Below are positions 63,340-64,000 of a DNA stretch of 64,000 bases, piece by piece. The stretch covers positions 1-64,000 of the forward strand of contig NZ_BDBB01000020.1 in NCBI RefSeq assembly GCF_001612765.1, read 5' to 3'. The translations under genes were made by a program, and so were the position numbers. The stretch is from Nocardia arthritidis NBRC 100137 (GTDB lineage Bacteria > Actinomycetota > Actinomycetes > Mycobacteriales > Mycobacteriaceae). A model generated the notes under the pieces. It saw only the letters and a program-made list of their open reading frames with translations. It did not search any database and was not told where the DNA came from. How positions within the stretch are numbered: the stretch's first letter is position 1; every line of letters starts with the position of its first letter.

Positions 63340-64000
63340 TCAGCTTCGGATGCCGAGCGCGCCGGTCCAGGTGGCCGTGTCGAGACCGGCACGCGCGGCC
63401 AGTGCAAACATGGCGGCGAGGTCGTTATCGGTGCGTGGCCGGGGATCGACCTCGGGGTAGTGCTGTGCCTGCAACCGCACCATCGTCTCGGCGAAGGATC
63501 GAAGCACGGTCTCGGTGACAGCGCCACGTTCGGCGTCATCGAGCAGTTGGTCACACAGCTCCGGCATACCGGTGTCGGTGTTGTCGAACTCCAGCCGTTC
63601 GGCGATTTCGCCGACGGCACCCGCCCGTGTCGTCAGAGCCGAGATGCCACAGTCGAGCCCATCGTCGGCCAGATCGTCGGGGTAGGGCGCCCGGTGCCAG
63701 GCCCCCTCGTCGAACCAGTAGACACAGCCGACCATGTAGTCGTCGATCAGGTCCTGCAGGTAGTGCCGAGGTAACCATTCCGGCGCTCCGGCCAGCAGGT
63801 CGATTGCGGGCTCGTACGACTTGACCTGGCTCGATTCGTCCTCTCCGACGAGCACTGCACGGCCGTCGCCGAACCACTCGAGCACCCACCAGGTGCAACC
63901 GCAGTCGTCCCAGTGCAGGCCGTCATCGTCGATCCAGTATCCCGACCGATGCTGCTGCGGCTCGCCCTCTGCATCGCGATCGTAGGAAGCGACCGCTACT
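63340..64000 (-). CDS. hypothetical protein, 5' end outside the window
   Basis: The frame is open from the right edge of the window to TGA/stop at 63340, at least 219 residues. It reads ASYDRDAEGEPQQHRSGYW, then WDDCGCTWWVLEWFGDGRAVLVGEDESS, EWLPRHYLQDLIDDYMVGCVYWFDEGAW and ends TWTGALGIRS. Acidic and tryptophan-rich, no membrane segment. The family is not recognised; GTG 63885 is internal, because the conserved-looking frame continues upstream of it. Confidence 0.65.
   Translation of the reverse strand, partial: VAVASYDRDAEGEPQQHRSGYWIDDDGLHWDDCGCTWWVLEWFGDGRAVLVGEDESSQVKSYEPAIDLLAGAPEWLPRHYLQDLIDDYMVGCVYWFDEGAWHRAPYPDDLADDGLDCGISALTTRAGAVGEIAERLEFDNTDTGMPELCDQLLDDAERGAVTETVLRSFAETMVRLQAQHYPEVDPRPRTDNDLAAMFALAARAGLDTATWTGALGIRS

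Overview
The window looks like chromosomal DNA of a mycolic-acid actinomycete, most likely Nocardia or a close relative (Rhodococcus, Gordonia). The reasons are the high G+C content, frequent GTG/TTG starts with GGAGG-type ribosome sites, and the mix of families: EspR-like XRE regulator, MAB_1171c-type membrane protein, actinobacterial prpDBC, latex-clearing-protein-like oxygenase, cutinase, secretory lipase, single-chain acyl-CoA carboxylase, and ECF41 and ECF42 sigma factors. This is inferred from protein families; no rRNA or tRNA gene was seen.

Layout. 0-2.8 kb: class II deacetylase, dienelactone-hydrolase-like protein, then the remains of a cobalt ECF transporter (cbiQ tail plus truncated cbiO). 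2.8-6.4 kb: complete prpD-prpB-prpC operon for propionyl-CoA breakdown. 6.9-11.1 kb: Lcp-like oxygenase, cutinase and acyl-CoA dehydrogenase. 11.6-13.9 kb: ImmA/IrrE-type protease, MAB_1171c membrane protein and convergent EspR-like regulator with a 34-bp palindrome. 14.2-16.8 kb: decayed ferredoxin, coiled-coil protein, Mop domain protein, P450. 16.9-19.0 kb: ECF42 sigma, DGPF/YCII protein and PPOX protein behind an ECF42-like promoter. 19.2-31.3 kb: HAD protein, phytase-like lipoprotein, a caspase-NTPase-TPR gene broken by a stop codon, saccharopine-dehydrogenase-like enzyme, secreted M15-like protein, GapB-type GAPDH, a disrupted potassium channel, and a secreted lipase. 31.9-37.3 kb: an 1821-residue acyl-CoA carboxylase. 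37.7-44.5 kb: small secreted protein, MetE-like protein, dienelactone hydrolase, and two MerR paralogues flanking a DHFR-like, a TetR and a TetX-like gene. 45.2-54.2 kb: two-component system, ECF41 locus, DoxX, VOC and several membrane or secreted proteins of unknown role. 54.3-57.7 kb: deoxysugar/glycosyltransferase operon. 58-64 kb: unknown proteins, a serine hydrolase, a phospholipase-D-like protein, and a partial gene at the right edge.

How the genes work together. Much of the recognisable content handles lipids, propionate and hydrophobic polymers: the prp operon, Lcp, cutinase, acyl-CoA dehydrogenase, lipase and carboxylase. Several small regulatory modules carry visible control sites: the ECF42 operon, the ECF41 locus, tetR/FAD monooxygenase, and the two MerR genes. 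The MerR genes share an inverted-repeat element about 350 bp upstream and a hairpin just before the start.

A striking property is the number of broken genes: cbiQ/cbiO, fdxA, the caspase-NTPase, the potassium channel, a VWA-like fragment and an unidentified remnant. The best candidates for something undescribed are the caspase-STAND-TPR protein with its early in-frame TGA, the MerR pair with its shared leader architecture, and the EspR-like/ImmA/MAB_1171c trio. All functional statements come from motif reading by eye; no database search was run.
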